Positions 1-11,055 of a DNA stretch of 64,000 nt are shown piece by piece (the first letter of the stretch is position 1; the number at the start of each line of letters is the position of its first letter). The notes under the pieces are model-generated. The model did not search any database, was not told the origin of the DNA, and saw only the letters and a list, made by a program, of their open reading frames with translations. The DNA comes from Piper betle (taxonomy: Eukaryota; Streptophyta; Magnoliopsida; Piperales; Piperaceae), in NCBI GenBank assembly GCA_033002965.1, contig JAURVB010012659.1:124001-188000 (forward strand), read 5' to 3'. Both the position numbers and the translations under genes were made by a program.

Positions 1-365
1 TTTTATTCCACTGTAATCCTGAAAATGAAAAACCTTGTTCATAACTTCTATTTATGTTACTATTAGAATTCGTGTAATTTGACTTTAGTTAACACAAATC
101 CAAATAGTTTGGGGCCAAATCAAGGTTGGTTGCAAACCCTAATCCAATGTTAAATTGGGGTCACAAATCTCCAATTTATGGTGCCACACCTAGAGGGGTG
201 GAGGCCTCCTAAGTGACTTACAAACTCCCATATATAGACTCTTAGGTAGTCCTTATTAAATAAAGATTAATTACCCTTTGACTTACAGTTTCCCCAATAA
301 CTTAATCATGCTTAAATAAAATAACACCCATAATAAAGTAATATAATATTTAACGTAGTCCGACA
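1..365 (-). mobile_element. Ty3/gypsy 3' LTR, truncated by the window edge
   Basis: On the minus strand an LTR-like sequence begins TGTCGGACTACG at 365, directly after a purine-rich tract, and continues to the window start. A TATA-like CTATATATGG lies near 230-239 on the minus strand, where U3 promoters sit. The gypsy coding remnants at 595-4575 run in the same direction and end toward this LTR, so it is read as their 3' LTR. The far end is outside the window and no matching 5' LTR is seen to the right. Confidence 0.6.
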
Positions 366-385
366 TTGCCACCCCCTTTGGAACC
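366..385 (-). other. polypurine tract of the gypsy element
   Basis: The minus strand reads AAAGGGGGTGGCAA immediately before the TG that opens the LTR. This is the expected place and composition for the plus-strand DNA synthesis primer of an LTR retrotransposon. Confidence 0.55.
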
Positions 386-594
386 TTGCCCTCGAGGTTC
401 AAAATTAGGAAAACGCGATGCAAACTCCTAAGCTGACTTCAAAGTAGTATCCTCCCTTAGCAAGGCCTATAAATGCACCAAAACTTCCTCCACTAAATGG
501 CCCATACGGCATGCACGATAACGATCCAAGATCCGCCTCAGTAGTGGGTTCATCTCTCCTATCTCAGTTTATTGTGGCAAAACTGGAGATAACC

Positions 595-1560
595 TTAAGC
601 TTTGACATATAAAAGATTGGGTGAATGATCACCCCCTCCCTTTGGTAGCTCTAGATAATAAGTGACCTTACCAATACACTCCAAAATCTTGAAGGGGCAA
701 TAAAAGCAAGTCGTCAATTTCTGGTTGGCAGGGCAATGTAAAGTAGGGTGGCGATATGACTGAATCTTCAAATAGACCATGTTCCCTACTGCAAACTCCA
801 GATCCTTTCGGCCCCGATCGTAATATGCCTTCATCCTAGTCTAACAACCTCTAGGTGAGATTTCAACAACTGTAGAGCCTCATCCCGATCCATCTGAATC
901 CTAACGTGTATCATCTACTCAACTACTCCTATTACTAAACTCCCAAATGTATAGCGTAGAACAGAAGGTGGAGACCTTCCATACAGTGCCTCGAAAGGCG
1001 TTGCCGTAGTTGCCGAATGGAATGTGGTGTTGTACCACCACTCAGCCCATGGCAAGAACCGAGACCACTGTTTTGGGTGGTCACTCACATAACAATGTAA
1101 GTCTCCAAACACCTGTTGAGCAGCTCATTCTATCTATATGTTTGAGGGTGATCACTCGTGCTCATCTTCAATGCAGTGCCCTGTAGTTTAAAGAATTCCC
1201 TTCAAAAGGCACTCAAAAACACTGATCCCCGCTTAGTAATGATGGACTTTGGCATCCCATGCAGCTTGGCCAAATTGGTGACAAATAATTCAGCTACCGC
1301 CTTTGCAAGAAAGGATGGATCAAAGGAATGAAGCGTCCATATTTTGTAAGACAATCCACCACTACCAAGATTGCTGAATATATCTGCCCAGACAGTCGGC
1401 ATAATAGTCAAAGGTTGCAACAAGCTAATAAGGGAGAGGTAGTATCAAACTTGTGATGCTGGCAGATATCACAAGCCGCCACATAATCTCGCGCAGTGCA
1501 TTTTAACCCATGCCAGAAGAATGACAGACTAATCCTCAGGTATGTTTGAAAGGAGCCTTG
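595..1560 (-). pseudogene. Ty3/gypsy integrase, broken
   Basis: Three minus-strand fragments in different frames follow integrase order: a core piece at 1202-1423 (FVTNLAKLHGMPKSIITKRG, resembling the usual HG-P-SI-SDR segment with the catalytic Asp changed to Lys), a second core piece at 915-1112 (WAEWWYNTTFHSATTATPFE), and a C-terminal piece at 595-834 (KAYYDRGRKDLEFAVGNMVYLK). Frameshifts and stops separate them and the acidic triad is not intact, so the enzyme is dead. The element belongs to the Ty3/gypsy order because integrase lies downstream of RT and RNase H on the minus strand. Confidence 0.85.
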
Positions 1561-1565
1561 AATCT

Positions 1566-2250
1566 CTATGGAGAAGAGTTAAACTCCTGTAGTAGCAACA
1601 GTCGTAACTCTTCAAAGGCCGATACTATTAATCTACCCCTATACCACAACAGATCATCAAGCCACACATACTTGCCATCGGGATCTAGGTTGACCATTAG
1701 GTGAGTGAGAAGATTAGTTAGGGTGGGATCCCTTAGCAACTCCACCTTCAATCACCTCACAAATGCAAACTTTGGTTGGCTCTCTAACATGGGACAGCAA
1801 GTAATCAATTTACCACTTGTGTACTCTATTATATCCTCATCTCATCAAAACCATGCATCTGCCACCGCTTTATCCTTTCCTTGCTTATACACAACCTTGT
1901 AGTCATATCCCAAAAGTTTGGTTAGCCATTTTTCCTGAGCAACGATTGTAATTTGTTGTTCCAAAAGGTACTTTTAGGCTAATATGATCGGTTTTAATAA
2001 TGAACCGATGACCTATCAAATAGGGCCTCCATTTTCTCACTACAACTTCAATGGCAAGCATTTCCTTCTATAAGTGGAGAAGCCCCTAGCGTGACTAGAA
2101 AGTACCTTGCTAGTAAATGCGATAAGCCAATCCCCTTGCATCAAAAATGCCCCAAGGCCAATCCCACTGGCATCACACTCTAACTCAAATGATTGGGTGA
2201 AATTTGGTAGTGTTAGTACTAGTGTTGCAATCATAGCTCTCTTCAATGCC
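1566..2250 (-). pseudogene. Ty3/gypsy RNase H and RNase H-integrase linker, broken
   Basis: The minus-strand fragment at 2040-2246 contains FELECDASGIGLGAFLMQ followed by IAFTSKVLS, the characteristic start of a gypsy RNase H domain with its first catalytic Asp in CDAS. The fragment at 1566-1751 (LLWYRGRLIVS) matches the stretch that normally precedes the integrase zinc-binding region. Several frame changes lie between the fragments. Confidence 0.85.
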
Positions 2251-2345
2251 TGAAAGGCTTTGTCAGCTTGATCATTCCAAGTATATCCCTCCTTCTTTAG
2301 GAGATCGGTTAAAGGGAATGCGATTTTTGTATAATCCTTTATGAA

Positions 2346-2880
2346 TCAACGATAGCACCTTGTGAGCCCCAAAAATCCACAGAGCACCTGCACTGTCCGA
2401 GGAGTTGGCCAAGTTGCCATGGCCTCAATCTTCCCGGGGTCAATAACCACTCCTGTTCTTGAGATAATATGCCCTAAATATTTCACCTCTATCGGAATGA
2501 ATTGACACTTAGACATCTTCAAAAAGTAAATCTTCACAAAAAGTAAATGAGAGTGAAGAAGTCTAAGTGTGGTTAGCAACTGTAAACCAAGATATCATCG
2601 AAGAAAACCAAAATGAAGAGCCTCAAGTAGGGGCAAAAGATCTCATTCATGAGGCTCTGAAAGGTGGATGGTGCATTTGTTAGTCCGAAAAGCATCACCA
2701 AAAATTCGTAATTCCCTTCATGCATCCGAAAAGTCGTTTTATGGATGTCCTTCGAAGCCACACGAATCTAATGATATCCTGTTCATAAATTTAATTTGGA
2801 GAAATAGATTGCGACACATAGCTCATCAAGCATTTCATCTATCACCAGAATGGGGAACTTATCATTCACAGTGATGGTAT
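2346..2880 (-). pseudogene. Ty3/gypsy reverse transcriptase, broken
   Basis: The fragment at 2573-2761 carries [20 protein letters not shown], the [14 protein letters not shown] motif and the active-site segment FFDDILVYS (usual form YFDDILVYS). The next fragment, 2346-2579, continues with HLLFVKIYFLKMSKCQF, VKYLGHIIS and FLGLTRCYR, the connection to RNase H. The two overlap out of frame, so at least one frameshift lies between them. Only the C-terminal two thirds of RT are clear. Confidence 0.88.
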
Positions 2881-3479
2881 TGAGCCCTCTATAGTCCACA
2901 CATAACTGTCATATGCCATCTTTTTCTTGACCAGTAGGACCAGCAAGGAAAATGGGATAGCACTTGGCCCGATGATGCATGAATTTAACATATTATTAAC
3001 TAATCGCTCAATCTCACTCTTCTGAATATGAGGGTATCTATAAGGCCTTATGTTAGTAGGTGTTGTGCCCTACGCCAAGGGTATCCTTTGATCATGGATC
3101 TGCTAAGGAGGTAGGCCATCCTCAAAAACATCATGGAACTCCTGCAAAACAATAGCTAAGTCAGATGGTAGATTAGATTCCTCTTTTTGTTGCTCAAGGT
3201 AGTAGAAAAGAGGACTCCAAATGGTTTTCCACTACCTACTAGCCGCATAATAGTCTAAAGCATTGCTGGCCAGCATAGTCCCCCATGATTCTACACTAGC
3301 GCCCATCAGGGAGAGTGAATACAATAGTAGAATATTTACAATTGCATATGACAACCCCAAATCCCTCCAACCACTGGATGCCTAGCACAACATCTGATCC
3401 TTTTAGGGCTAGTAGGCTCATCGTCAACTCAAAAGCTTGCCCTTAATAGCTAATATAGCATGACTGGTCCCTAAAGGCA

Positions 3480-3660
3480 AGGAATTTTCTCCCATTAGCT
3501 ATACCTACTTCAAGCGAAGTGAAGCCATCAATAAACAACCCTAAGCGTCGAGCCAAAGTCTCATTAATAAAATTGTGCATACCACCACTATCAATAAGCA
3601 CTAAAATAGGTTGTCACTTAATGAATCCTGCCACTCTGTCTAGGGCCCGGTCATTCCCAA
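3480..3660 (-). pseudogene. Ty3/gypsy aspartic protease fragment
   Basis: Minus-strand translation near 3530-3620 gives VLIDSGGMHNFINETLARRL, containing the retropepsin DSG active-site triad followed by the HNFI segment typical of plant gypsy proteases. A stop codon lies seven residues upstream of VLIDSG. It sits between the gag zinc knuckle and RT, as expected. Confidence 0.75.
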
Positions 3661-3770
3661 GAGTGCATAACTGAGATAGTTTGCAACTCGTCGATAACTT
3701 CATTCTCGGTATCAATCAGTGTCATACCAACTTCTTCTTCTACAAAACCCTCCATGTCTAGGAGGATAAA

Positions 3771-4575
3771 CTATTGTCGCTTACATTGATGCCTTAAGAC
3801 AAATTTCTCACCATAGTTGTAGCAGAGCCCCTTTTCTCTCCTGACTACTATTTCTGCCTCAACGAGTTTCTTAATTGGTGGTTCGATGGAGGTCCACTTC
3901 CCTCCACCATTGTTAGAATTTTTGAGGTCGACCCAAAACCAAGAAGCCCTTATCGATTTGCATGAATTTGTCAAACAATCCAGTCTGCCTGTATTTTGGC
4001 TAGCTCAGCCACGCGTACTTGAGTACATGGCTTGTACATGTAGATATCTGCTACAATCTCCTCCTTGAGTCCTCCCATAAGTGCCCCAATCAACACCTGC
4101 TCAGACCATCCCTCCACATGGTTAGATAACCTCTTAAATTCTGCCAATGCTCTAGTTTGATGGATATGAGATAATGCCTCATCAAAGTCTTCATATTCGG
4201 TGAGCTAAATCGCATGCACAGAGTCATGCACCATATCTCGCCATGTTACCCATCATTGCATACTTTGCCATCACTGGAACTATTGGGACGCAATTTTGGT
4301 CAAATGGAACGAGGCTATGAGGACCTTCTCCTCATTTTGGGAGTGTTAATAATGAAAAAATTGCTCAACATTAAATACCTATTCAAAAGGCTCCCCCTCT
4401 CCTGAATATTTTGGAAAATCAATACATGTAATCCGAAATGGATCGCATGCACTGGATTTCCTCGTCCCTTTGAGGGACCAGACCCTATACGCATCAGTTT
4501 GTCCCCTAAATTAACGTAGTTAGTCATGTTCCATGTCAAACTCACCATGGCCACCACAGGCAGGTCAAGGACCAT
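3771..4575 (-). pseudogene. Ty3/gypsy gag, broken
   Basis: The fragment at 3771-3974 ends with CYNYGEKFVLRHQCKRQ, a degraded zinc knuckle (usual CX2CX4HX4C). Upstream on the minus strand, other frames give IDFPKYSGEGEPF near 4390-4440 and VLIGALMGGLKEEIVADI near 4040-4100, both typical of the gypsy capsid-like region. The open frame at 4315-4575 only partly covers these, and stops and frameshifts break the gene several times. Confidence 0.75.
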
Positions 4576-6075
4576 TGGTGAAGGAGTGTCAATTGGTTCG
4601 ATGGGTTATCCCTGTCCCATATAAGGCATCCCCGTGAGGTTGCTGACCGTCACGCTCCTCATGATACTCCTACTCCCACTACTCTTCAGATGCCCACAGG
4701 CTGAACAAATCTTCCTTGAACTCCAATTCAACACCCTCTTTTGGGTCTCAACGAGGGGGTTTTAGGCCCATGTCATCAATCTCATCCACATGAGACATCG
4801 AACCCCATGGATCTAGACCTTCAAGCTGCACAGGTGCTAATTGGTGCATGTGGCACTGGTGGCATGGCTATGCATCCATGGACCTCCATTGACTGGTCCA
4901 GAGGTAGCCAAACAACTCCCCTTCTTGGGCCCAAGCAGCAATGGCCACCTTGTGTAAAGAAGAGGGGCCTCTCCTCCGGGAAATGTAGGGGCAATCGTCC
5001 CTGGGTAAGCAAGGGAATTGGTCCCTTTGATCGATCGAGGGGGATCGCCCTTTGATGGAAGGGGAGTCACCCCCACCAAAAACTAGAAAGGGTGGGTTCC
5101 CTCCTTCGGAGTGGCGTGCTCCTGCCTCTTGGCTATGGTCACTTCCCTTCATCCTGGGAGGGCAGGCGCCATTGTAAAGGTAGGGATCCACCCTTCCTAA
5201 GCGGCTCACTTTATGGTTGACCTCCTATGCTTCACCATCATTGATCGCCTTCCCTTTTATGTATTTCATCAAGGTAGTCATTTGACTTGTTAATGTCGAG
5301 TTTTTCATTCACCACCTTGGACTCTTGGCATGCTTCATTGATATATTCATGAAGATCATTCAATTGAAGCCTTGTTGGTCTTCATCATCTTTGAAATTTT
5401 TTTATTTTTTCCTTCCTAGAATGATATATGGGAGAGTAGGGAGGTGCCCCAGCAAGGGGGGAGGGTGAAAAGGGAGGAGGGTAGAGGACAGTAACGAAGG
5501 AAGATGGCGGCAAGCCCACGGAGAGCAGCGACCGGCCGTGTGGAGATATTTTTAGGGACGAGGGGGGGGTTATTATTTTATACTTTTTCCATTCTCATTT
5601 ATTATTTTAAAATTTCAATTATAATTTTTAAAATTATAATTGAAATTTTTTAATATATGAATTTTTTTACTTATCCAATTATATATCAATATATGAAAAT
5701 GTTTAATAAACAAATTATATATAAAATTTTAAGATTTTCAATTATTATAAAATTTGTTTACTTTTTGTTAAAATTTTAATAATTTTTGCTTATGTTTATT
5801 GCAATAGATCATTTCAATTATATAAATATGTTGACTGACAAGGGATGGAAACATGGTAAACCACTAGGAAAACATGGTTCCATGTGTAATTACTATGGCA
5901 AAGAATTAAAATCAGGTGGGTCAAGAACCATTTGACTGGTGAATCAGGCAAAGATGTAGTGCAGTATCCAAAATGCTCGTTTACTTCCTCATTTTTCTGA
6001 TGTTATCCATCAAATGAATGTTTTTATAAGTGTAAGATTAATTGAATAGTTTTAATTTTTTGTATTTAACTTCTA
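4576..6075. other. region right of the gypsy gag, no gene recognised
   Basis: Moderately GC-rich up to about 5560, then strongly AT-rich. Overlapping open frames on both strands around 4740-5210 show no known domain and probably reflect the biased composition of the element's leader. I found no 5' LTR resembling 1-365 here, so the gypsy element appears truncated on this side. Confidence 0.4.
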
Positions 6076-6105
6076 CTATAGATTATTATAATCATATTTT
6101 ATTTC

Positions 6106-6170
6106 TAGTATATCTCCTAATATCTCTGATATATCTCCTAATATCTTTGACATATCTCCTAATATGTCTC
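6106..6170. repeat. 21-bp tandem repeat, about three copies
   Basis: The unit TATATCTCCTAATATCTCTGA recurs about three times with small changes. Because 21 is a multiple of three, the minus strand shows a spurious seven-residue periodic peptide. The rest of 6171-6850 is AT-rich and I see no gene in it. Confidence 0.7.
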
Positions 6171-6853
6171 CAAGAAAGCCGATTGATATGATACCAACAT
6201 ACGATATGGAATGGGCAAAAAGGGATATAAACATTGTAAGAACAGAGTAGAAGGTCATTGATGATGGAGCATCCTAAAGTCCATTATATTTTATTTTACC
6301 TAGTTATATTACATGTTTCTTACTTTCCTACTTGCATTAGGAGAATTTATGTTAGAAGTTGTTTAGTCACTAGTCTTACAAAAATACCACTACACGAAGA
6401 AAATACAACTACAAATATATCACTACAAGCCATTGAGCGATTGACGTCTATTCATATAATTTCAGAAATGAAGTTTATTTTCTCAAAATTTAACGTTTGG
6501 CATATATCCTTTATCAAATTTGCTCTTATTAGTGTCCTCTTACACATTGACATTACCATAAGGTTATTATTGGATGATATTCTTATAGGGAAGGCAAAGA
6601 TTTTTGTCATATTTCTCTAGCTTGCCAATCTATAGATAATCAACTTTTACAAGAAGTGCATCAGTTGCTTACCAGTTGTGGGTTGATTAGAAAATATGAC
6701 AGATAGGCTAGCTATCAATTCACAAGCAACGGAGTGACGCTTCTTTTCTCCTCCATTAATTCCTTGTATATTTTAATCGCCAACGCAAGAATCAACATAG
6801 TTGACCTATAAACAAATGGAAGTGATTCAAAAAATCATGCCAATATTCTCTTA

Positions 6854-7136
6854 GGCTCCATTTGGTTGACATGAAAAATTGTAAAATGTATTTTTTTTAA
6901 TTATAATTTACAAAGAATTAGTTATGATGTAAATATGAGATGTAAAATCTCCTCAAGAAAAAATTCTGCCTTTTTACTTATGTTTTTGTAAAGAAATTAA
7001 TAGAGATGGAATTTTTAAGGGGGACCACTTGGTATGAAGTCTTACTGGCATCTTACCACAAAATACTCTACAAATGAAAGATCAATGCTTTTATTTCATA
7101 GATTTTCCATTTCTTTCATGCTAGCCAAATGGAACC
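6854..7136. mobile_element. Tourist-type (PIF/Harbinger) MITE
   Basis: The element opens GGCTCCATTTGGTTGACATG and closes with the near-perfect inverse CATGCTAGCCAAATGGAACC. It is flanked on both sides by TTA (6851-6853 and 7137-7139). A 3-bp TWA target duplication, termini starting GG and a length of 283 bp with no coding capacity are the hallmarks of Tourist-like MITEs mobilised by PIF/Harbinger transposases. The right terminus occurs again at 7425-7442 because of a later tandem duplication. Confidence 0.85.
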
Positions 7137-7676
7137 TTAGTAAATGCTATTATCATCCAAGAGAGATTTTATGGAAACCCACCTCAAGCTTAAACAGGTG
7201 TTAGTGATTGCATTGTCTTTATCCTACAACTAAAGCTTAAACAGGTGTTTAGTGATTGCATTGTCTTTAACCTGCAACTATGGTCACACAGAAAATTCGA
7301 ATAAACAAACGCCTAAAGAATAAAAGATCTATTCCACAATCAGATAGTTTTAAAAATGAAAACCAGAGATACTCTACAAATGAAAGATCAATGCTTTTAT
7401 TTCATAGATTTTCCATTTCTTTCATGCTAGCCAAATGGAACCTTAGTAAATGCTATTATCATCCAAGATAGGTTTTATGGAAACCCACCTCAAGCTTAAA
7501 CAGGTGTTAGTGATTGCATTGTCTTTATCCTACAACTAAAGCTTAAACAGGTGTATAGTGATTGCATTGTCTTTAACCTACAACTATGGTCACACAGAAA
7601 ATTCGAATAAACAAATGCCTAAAGAATAAAAGATCTATTCCACAATCAGATAGTTTTAAAAATGAAAGCCAAAGAT
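7065..7676. repeat. 306-bp tandem duplication including the MITE right end
   Basis: Positions 7065-7370 and 7371-7676 are near-identical head-to-tail copies differing at only a few bases. The first 72 bp of each are the right end of the MITE. Inside each unit there is a further 47-bp duplication (AAGCTTAAACAGGTG recurs at 7186 and 7233). The high identity indicates a recent event, later than the MITE insertion. Confidence 0.9.
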
Positions 7677-7706
7677 ATTCTTACCAGGCCCAATCGACAT
7701 AATAGA

Positions 7707-9167
7707 CTATCGATATACTCCATTCTTTTCAGCTGATACTAAGCAGAAAAGCTGGAGTTCCGCTGCTATAGATAGAATCTCTCTGACAGTCAGCTGGGGA
7801 AAAAATAAACCCTCTTGCCGTACATATTCAACCCTTTTATAGAAAAAATAATGAAAATTTTTAAAAAAAGCTTCATAAACTAATAGTAAAACCATATATA
7901 CTATATGAAATTAAAATGCAGTCACGAACTTTTATGAATGAGCCGGAAGTTGTATGAAGGGACAAAGCTCTATGAATGAGCCGGAAGCTGATTTCTGGCA
8001 TACACTTTTGGGTTTATCCTATATCATGTTTGGAGGCAACCGGTGACATGTATATAGGCTAATGAGAAAGTCTTTTCTTGAAAAAATAGTTAGAACAAGC
8101 TCTGATACCACTTAACAATATTGACCAAGTAGTTACCACTAATGAAAGTTAGATTTGTTAGAGAATTGTATGAAATTTTGTCAAGGTAGAGAATTATTAT
8201 AAGACAAAATCCCACATCGGGATTGTTGGGGATTTGAGAGGAGTCATCTCCCTATAAAAGGGACTCCTCCCCCTTTGATTTAACCCATCCCAAAACCCCT
8301 TTGCTCTTTTCTGGCTTTTGTAATATTTCTTTAATTATTGAAATATTATTTTTGTAGTGTCCGAGGACGTAAGCTTCATTAAATTTTGGTGTTCTTTTTT
8401 TATGTCTATTTTGGGTTTATCTCGCATCATATTTTGAGGCAACCGATAGGCTAATGGAAAAACCTTATTCCTTGAACTAACTTTTGGCTTAAGAAAAACC
8501 TCGTAAACCTGTTGCAAATCTCTTTTAGAGGCCCCAAAGGCCTGATAAACACAAGCCTACACTATCTCACTCTGATGATATTCTCACAACACTTTTGAGT
8601 TCCACTCCAATGTAATCCCTCCGTACCAGTGTACGTATCTCAATTGTGACAAAACATCTTTTCATCATTCTAATAAACTTGGATTTTTCTTTTAATTTTT
8701 ATAATGGATAAAAACATGTTAAATTAAAATCAAATAAAAAAGAATTACTTGAACTGTAATGGTAATAATTTGGCTACAAATTATTAAAATAAAGCCAGAT
8801 TCCATTCTTATAAGACAAAATTGCAGACATCAGCCATATTAAAGTCAAAAGTATAAAATTAGGATGCTAATACGAACTTCTTAAAAAAATGCGATTGAGC
8901 ATACTATTTAGCAACAAAAAACAAGACTGCCCATGTGCATGATAGTCACAATCCGTAACTGGACTTGTCATTGGGGGAGCAAGTGAGATTGTGCCAATGA
9001 AGAGTGAGAGGGACGACATGATTTTTGTCGGACGAAGGAGCTTGGCCGCCGTAGTCGGAATTGTCGTCGTCGGGCAGAGGCGGGACGGGGCGTGGTGCAG
9101 AGACTAGGCGGTGGCAAGGGCGGCAAGCAGCTGCGCCTCTCCCCTCCCATCTCGGTTTCTCTCCCAA
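7707..9167 (-). pseudogene. ABCG7: ABCG7-like (WBC7) half-size ABC transporter, pseudogene fragments
   Basis: Two minus-strand blocks match ABCG7-type transporters. Block 1 (8946-9167) gives APRPVPPLPDDDNSD and then VPLTLHWHNLTCSPNDKSS, corresponding to the acidic N-terminal linker and the start of the nucleotide-binding domain (usual form VT-RW-NITCSLSDKSS). Block 2 (about 7710-7826) gives YVRQEGLFFPQLTVREIL and then SIAAELQL, the Q-loop region, followed by a degraded SAEERDEYV-like stretch and a stop. The Walker A exon that should lie between them is absent; instead there is LTR debris. The signature and Walker B part is absent further left. ABCG7 is a half transporter reported as plastid-associated. 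Family assignment rests on remembered motifs. Confidence 0.75.
7900..8520. mobile_element. LTR-retrotransposon debris inside the ABCG7 pseudogene
   Basis: A primer-binding-site-like GCTCTGATACCA (reverse complement TGGTATCAGAGC, complementary to initiator tRNA-Met) lies near 8100. A TATA-like CCTATAAAAGGGACTCC lies near 8253-8268, followed by a segment resembling copia LTR ends (GTCCGAGGACG). A roughly 70-bp piece starting TTTTGGGTTTAT occurs twice, at about 8008-8085 and 8404-8478. Boundaries and orientation are unclear; 8520-8945 is AT-rich with nothing recognised. Confidence 0.5.
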
Positions 9168-9834
9168 GCTCTCTTCAAACTCTCAAACTCTAGAAGTAAA
9201 CTGCGCAAGCCATGATCTGCCCACTTCTTTTCTCACCTTTTCTTTACCCGTTTGACGTCTGTCTAGAATAGACGTAATACACCTTTATTTTTCAAAGTGA
9301 GGTACAATAATCAATATTGCATCAAAAAAATTTTAAGTTTTATAATATCTTCATAAATATAGAGGACCAAGAAAATAATAAAGCCAGATTAATATTAAAA
9401 ATAACATTTAAAATAGTTCAAGAAGTTTATTTCAATACAAAATTAAAAAATGTATTAAAAAACAATACATTTTTAATGTTGTATAAATAATTTTTTATGT
9501 TTTATAAATCAAGAATAAATAAATAATAATGTCTGAACATATTTTTATTTGTGAATTTTGTGGACCTGCATCTTGACAGTCAATTTTTCATCTTAACAGT
9601 TCTCATTAAATAGTTATAGATGGGTAATGATTAATTAATATTAGAAAAAAACTATTTGGAATAATAATTATAAGAAGAGTTTTTATTAGGAATACTGAAC
9701 TTTCATTAGGATAAGAATAATGAAGACCAATACATGCTTTCTGGTTAACACTTGCGCGTAGATTGTCGAAAATTATTACCGTACCCATTTACGTAGGCTG
9801 TCAAAAATTAACATGAAAACTACGCATATATAGG
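9168..9834. other. AT-rich spacer, nothing recognised
   Basis: No open frame or repeat boundary could be supported. The composition changes from GC-rich at the ABCG7 fragment to strongly AT-rich. Confidence 0.4.
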
Positions 9835-10137
9835 TCTAGGTAGGGATTTATAAAATAGGCCTGAAGGCAATTTGTGGTAGATTTTATTTTCAAAAATATA
9901 CTCGAAAGATCTCATCCTCGATGGTTATTAATCCGGAAGATAGATCGATTAAATGACCCGGGTTAGGTGGGATCAAATAAAACACCACCCAACTCGTCCT
10001 ACAAGTAATAAAATAAAACACAATAGAGTAGCGATAAAATAGAGCAATAAATCAAGGTGAGTCCTAAACGGACCTGGTAGAAGCTCCAAGCATGTCGACG
10101 CGCTTAGGCGGCGAGATCTTACTCCGTACCTAATCGT
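9835..10137 (-). repeat. inverted copy of the 13.66-13.97 kb repeat
   Basis: Read on the minus strand this segment follows 13660-13970 in order: the ACCTACG/TAGGTACG block, CCAGGTCCGTTTAGGACT (versus CCAGATCCGTTTAGGACT), the AT-rich middle, GGTGTTTTAT, the AACCAT/AACCCT-GAGATC block and finally AGGCCT...AAATCCCT. The copies are diverged. They appear to be LTR tails of one family in opposite orientation. Confidence 0.65.
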
Positions 10138-10339
10138 CAGTCACACAGTGTGGCTTGCTTGAGTGAGGATTGTGGGGAAGAAGAAAGAAAAAAAAGAAGT
10201 TAAGTGAGGATTGTTTAGAAAAATGAATGGTTGTCTAAGAAAAAAAATGGTCGTATAAGAAAACGAATTGTTGTCTCATAATTAAAACTTAACTCAGACT
10301 GAAAATAATGGTCAAACTGGCCGGTTCAGATTATAAAAC

Positions 10340-10615
10340 CCTGATTCGAATCACGGGTTTTACAGTTGGTCTGGCTGTCAGTCATGGGCTTGAGAAGGAC
10401 GTGAGCCAAGGCTATCAACAGGACAAGTGTAAATCTCTCAACTCAATACTACATCTAATACCTAAGATAGGTGGATTGCGAGATCTCTCAATTTAATACT
10501 ACATCTAATACCTACTGGGGTTAGATCCTCTTTATAAATGAGAATGGACCATAGATCTTCAACTTTGGTTAACCTATAAAACCCACGATCCGAGTCACAT
10601 TTTTATACTTGTAAA
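10340..10615 (+). mobile_element. old TRIM, partial (same family as 45465-46240)
   Basis: Segment 10476 onward (GCGAGATCTCTCAATTTA, then ACATCTAATACCTACTGGGG, then ATGAGAATGGACCATAGATC) follows the 154-bp LTR of the TRIM at 45.5 kb base by base with scattered changes. The upstream stretch 10360-10475 (GTCATGGGCTTGAGAAGGAC and GGTGGATTG) matches the end of the TRIM internal region and its polypurine-rich junction. A short second LTR head at about 10429-10464 indicates local rearrangement. Confidence 0.7.
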
Positions 10616-11055
10616 CCGGTCGGTTCAACTGTCAAATCGAGTCGACTCAGTTTCATAATACGTGTGTTAGAGCCGAGGCCGACTACGTATATAAGCCATG
10701 AGGGTCATGTGTACCCAAGTATATGAAAATAATATCAATAACACAAGAGGAAAACAAGTTATCTAAATATAAAAGAGTATGCCAGTTTATTTTTTTATTT
10801 TATTTATAATAGATTGTAAAATTAGATTTAGATCGTTTATCACGTTAGGATGCATTATTCATTATTTTTGGGAGGGATTAGTAGGCTTAGAACATATCAT
10901 TAGATGATTATCAGGTGTATTTTATTTTATTGGATTTTATTATATTTTATTTTGTATTTTTGGGGTTTATTTTATGATTATTAGTTCAAGTTAGGAGTGA
11001 GTCAAGTTTTAATTACGAAACTACCATTGAGCTATTTTTCTCCCCAACGACTGCA
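10616..11055. other. AT-rich spacer
   Basis: No gene or repeat boundary recognised. Confidence 0.35.

Noticed and set aside
6389..6405. CACTACACGAAGAAAA resembling a CACTA terminus
   Set aside because: No subterminal repeats, partner terminus or 3-bp duplication could be found; chance match is likely.
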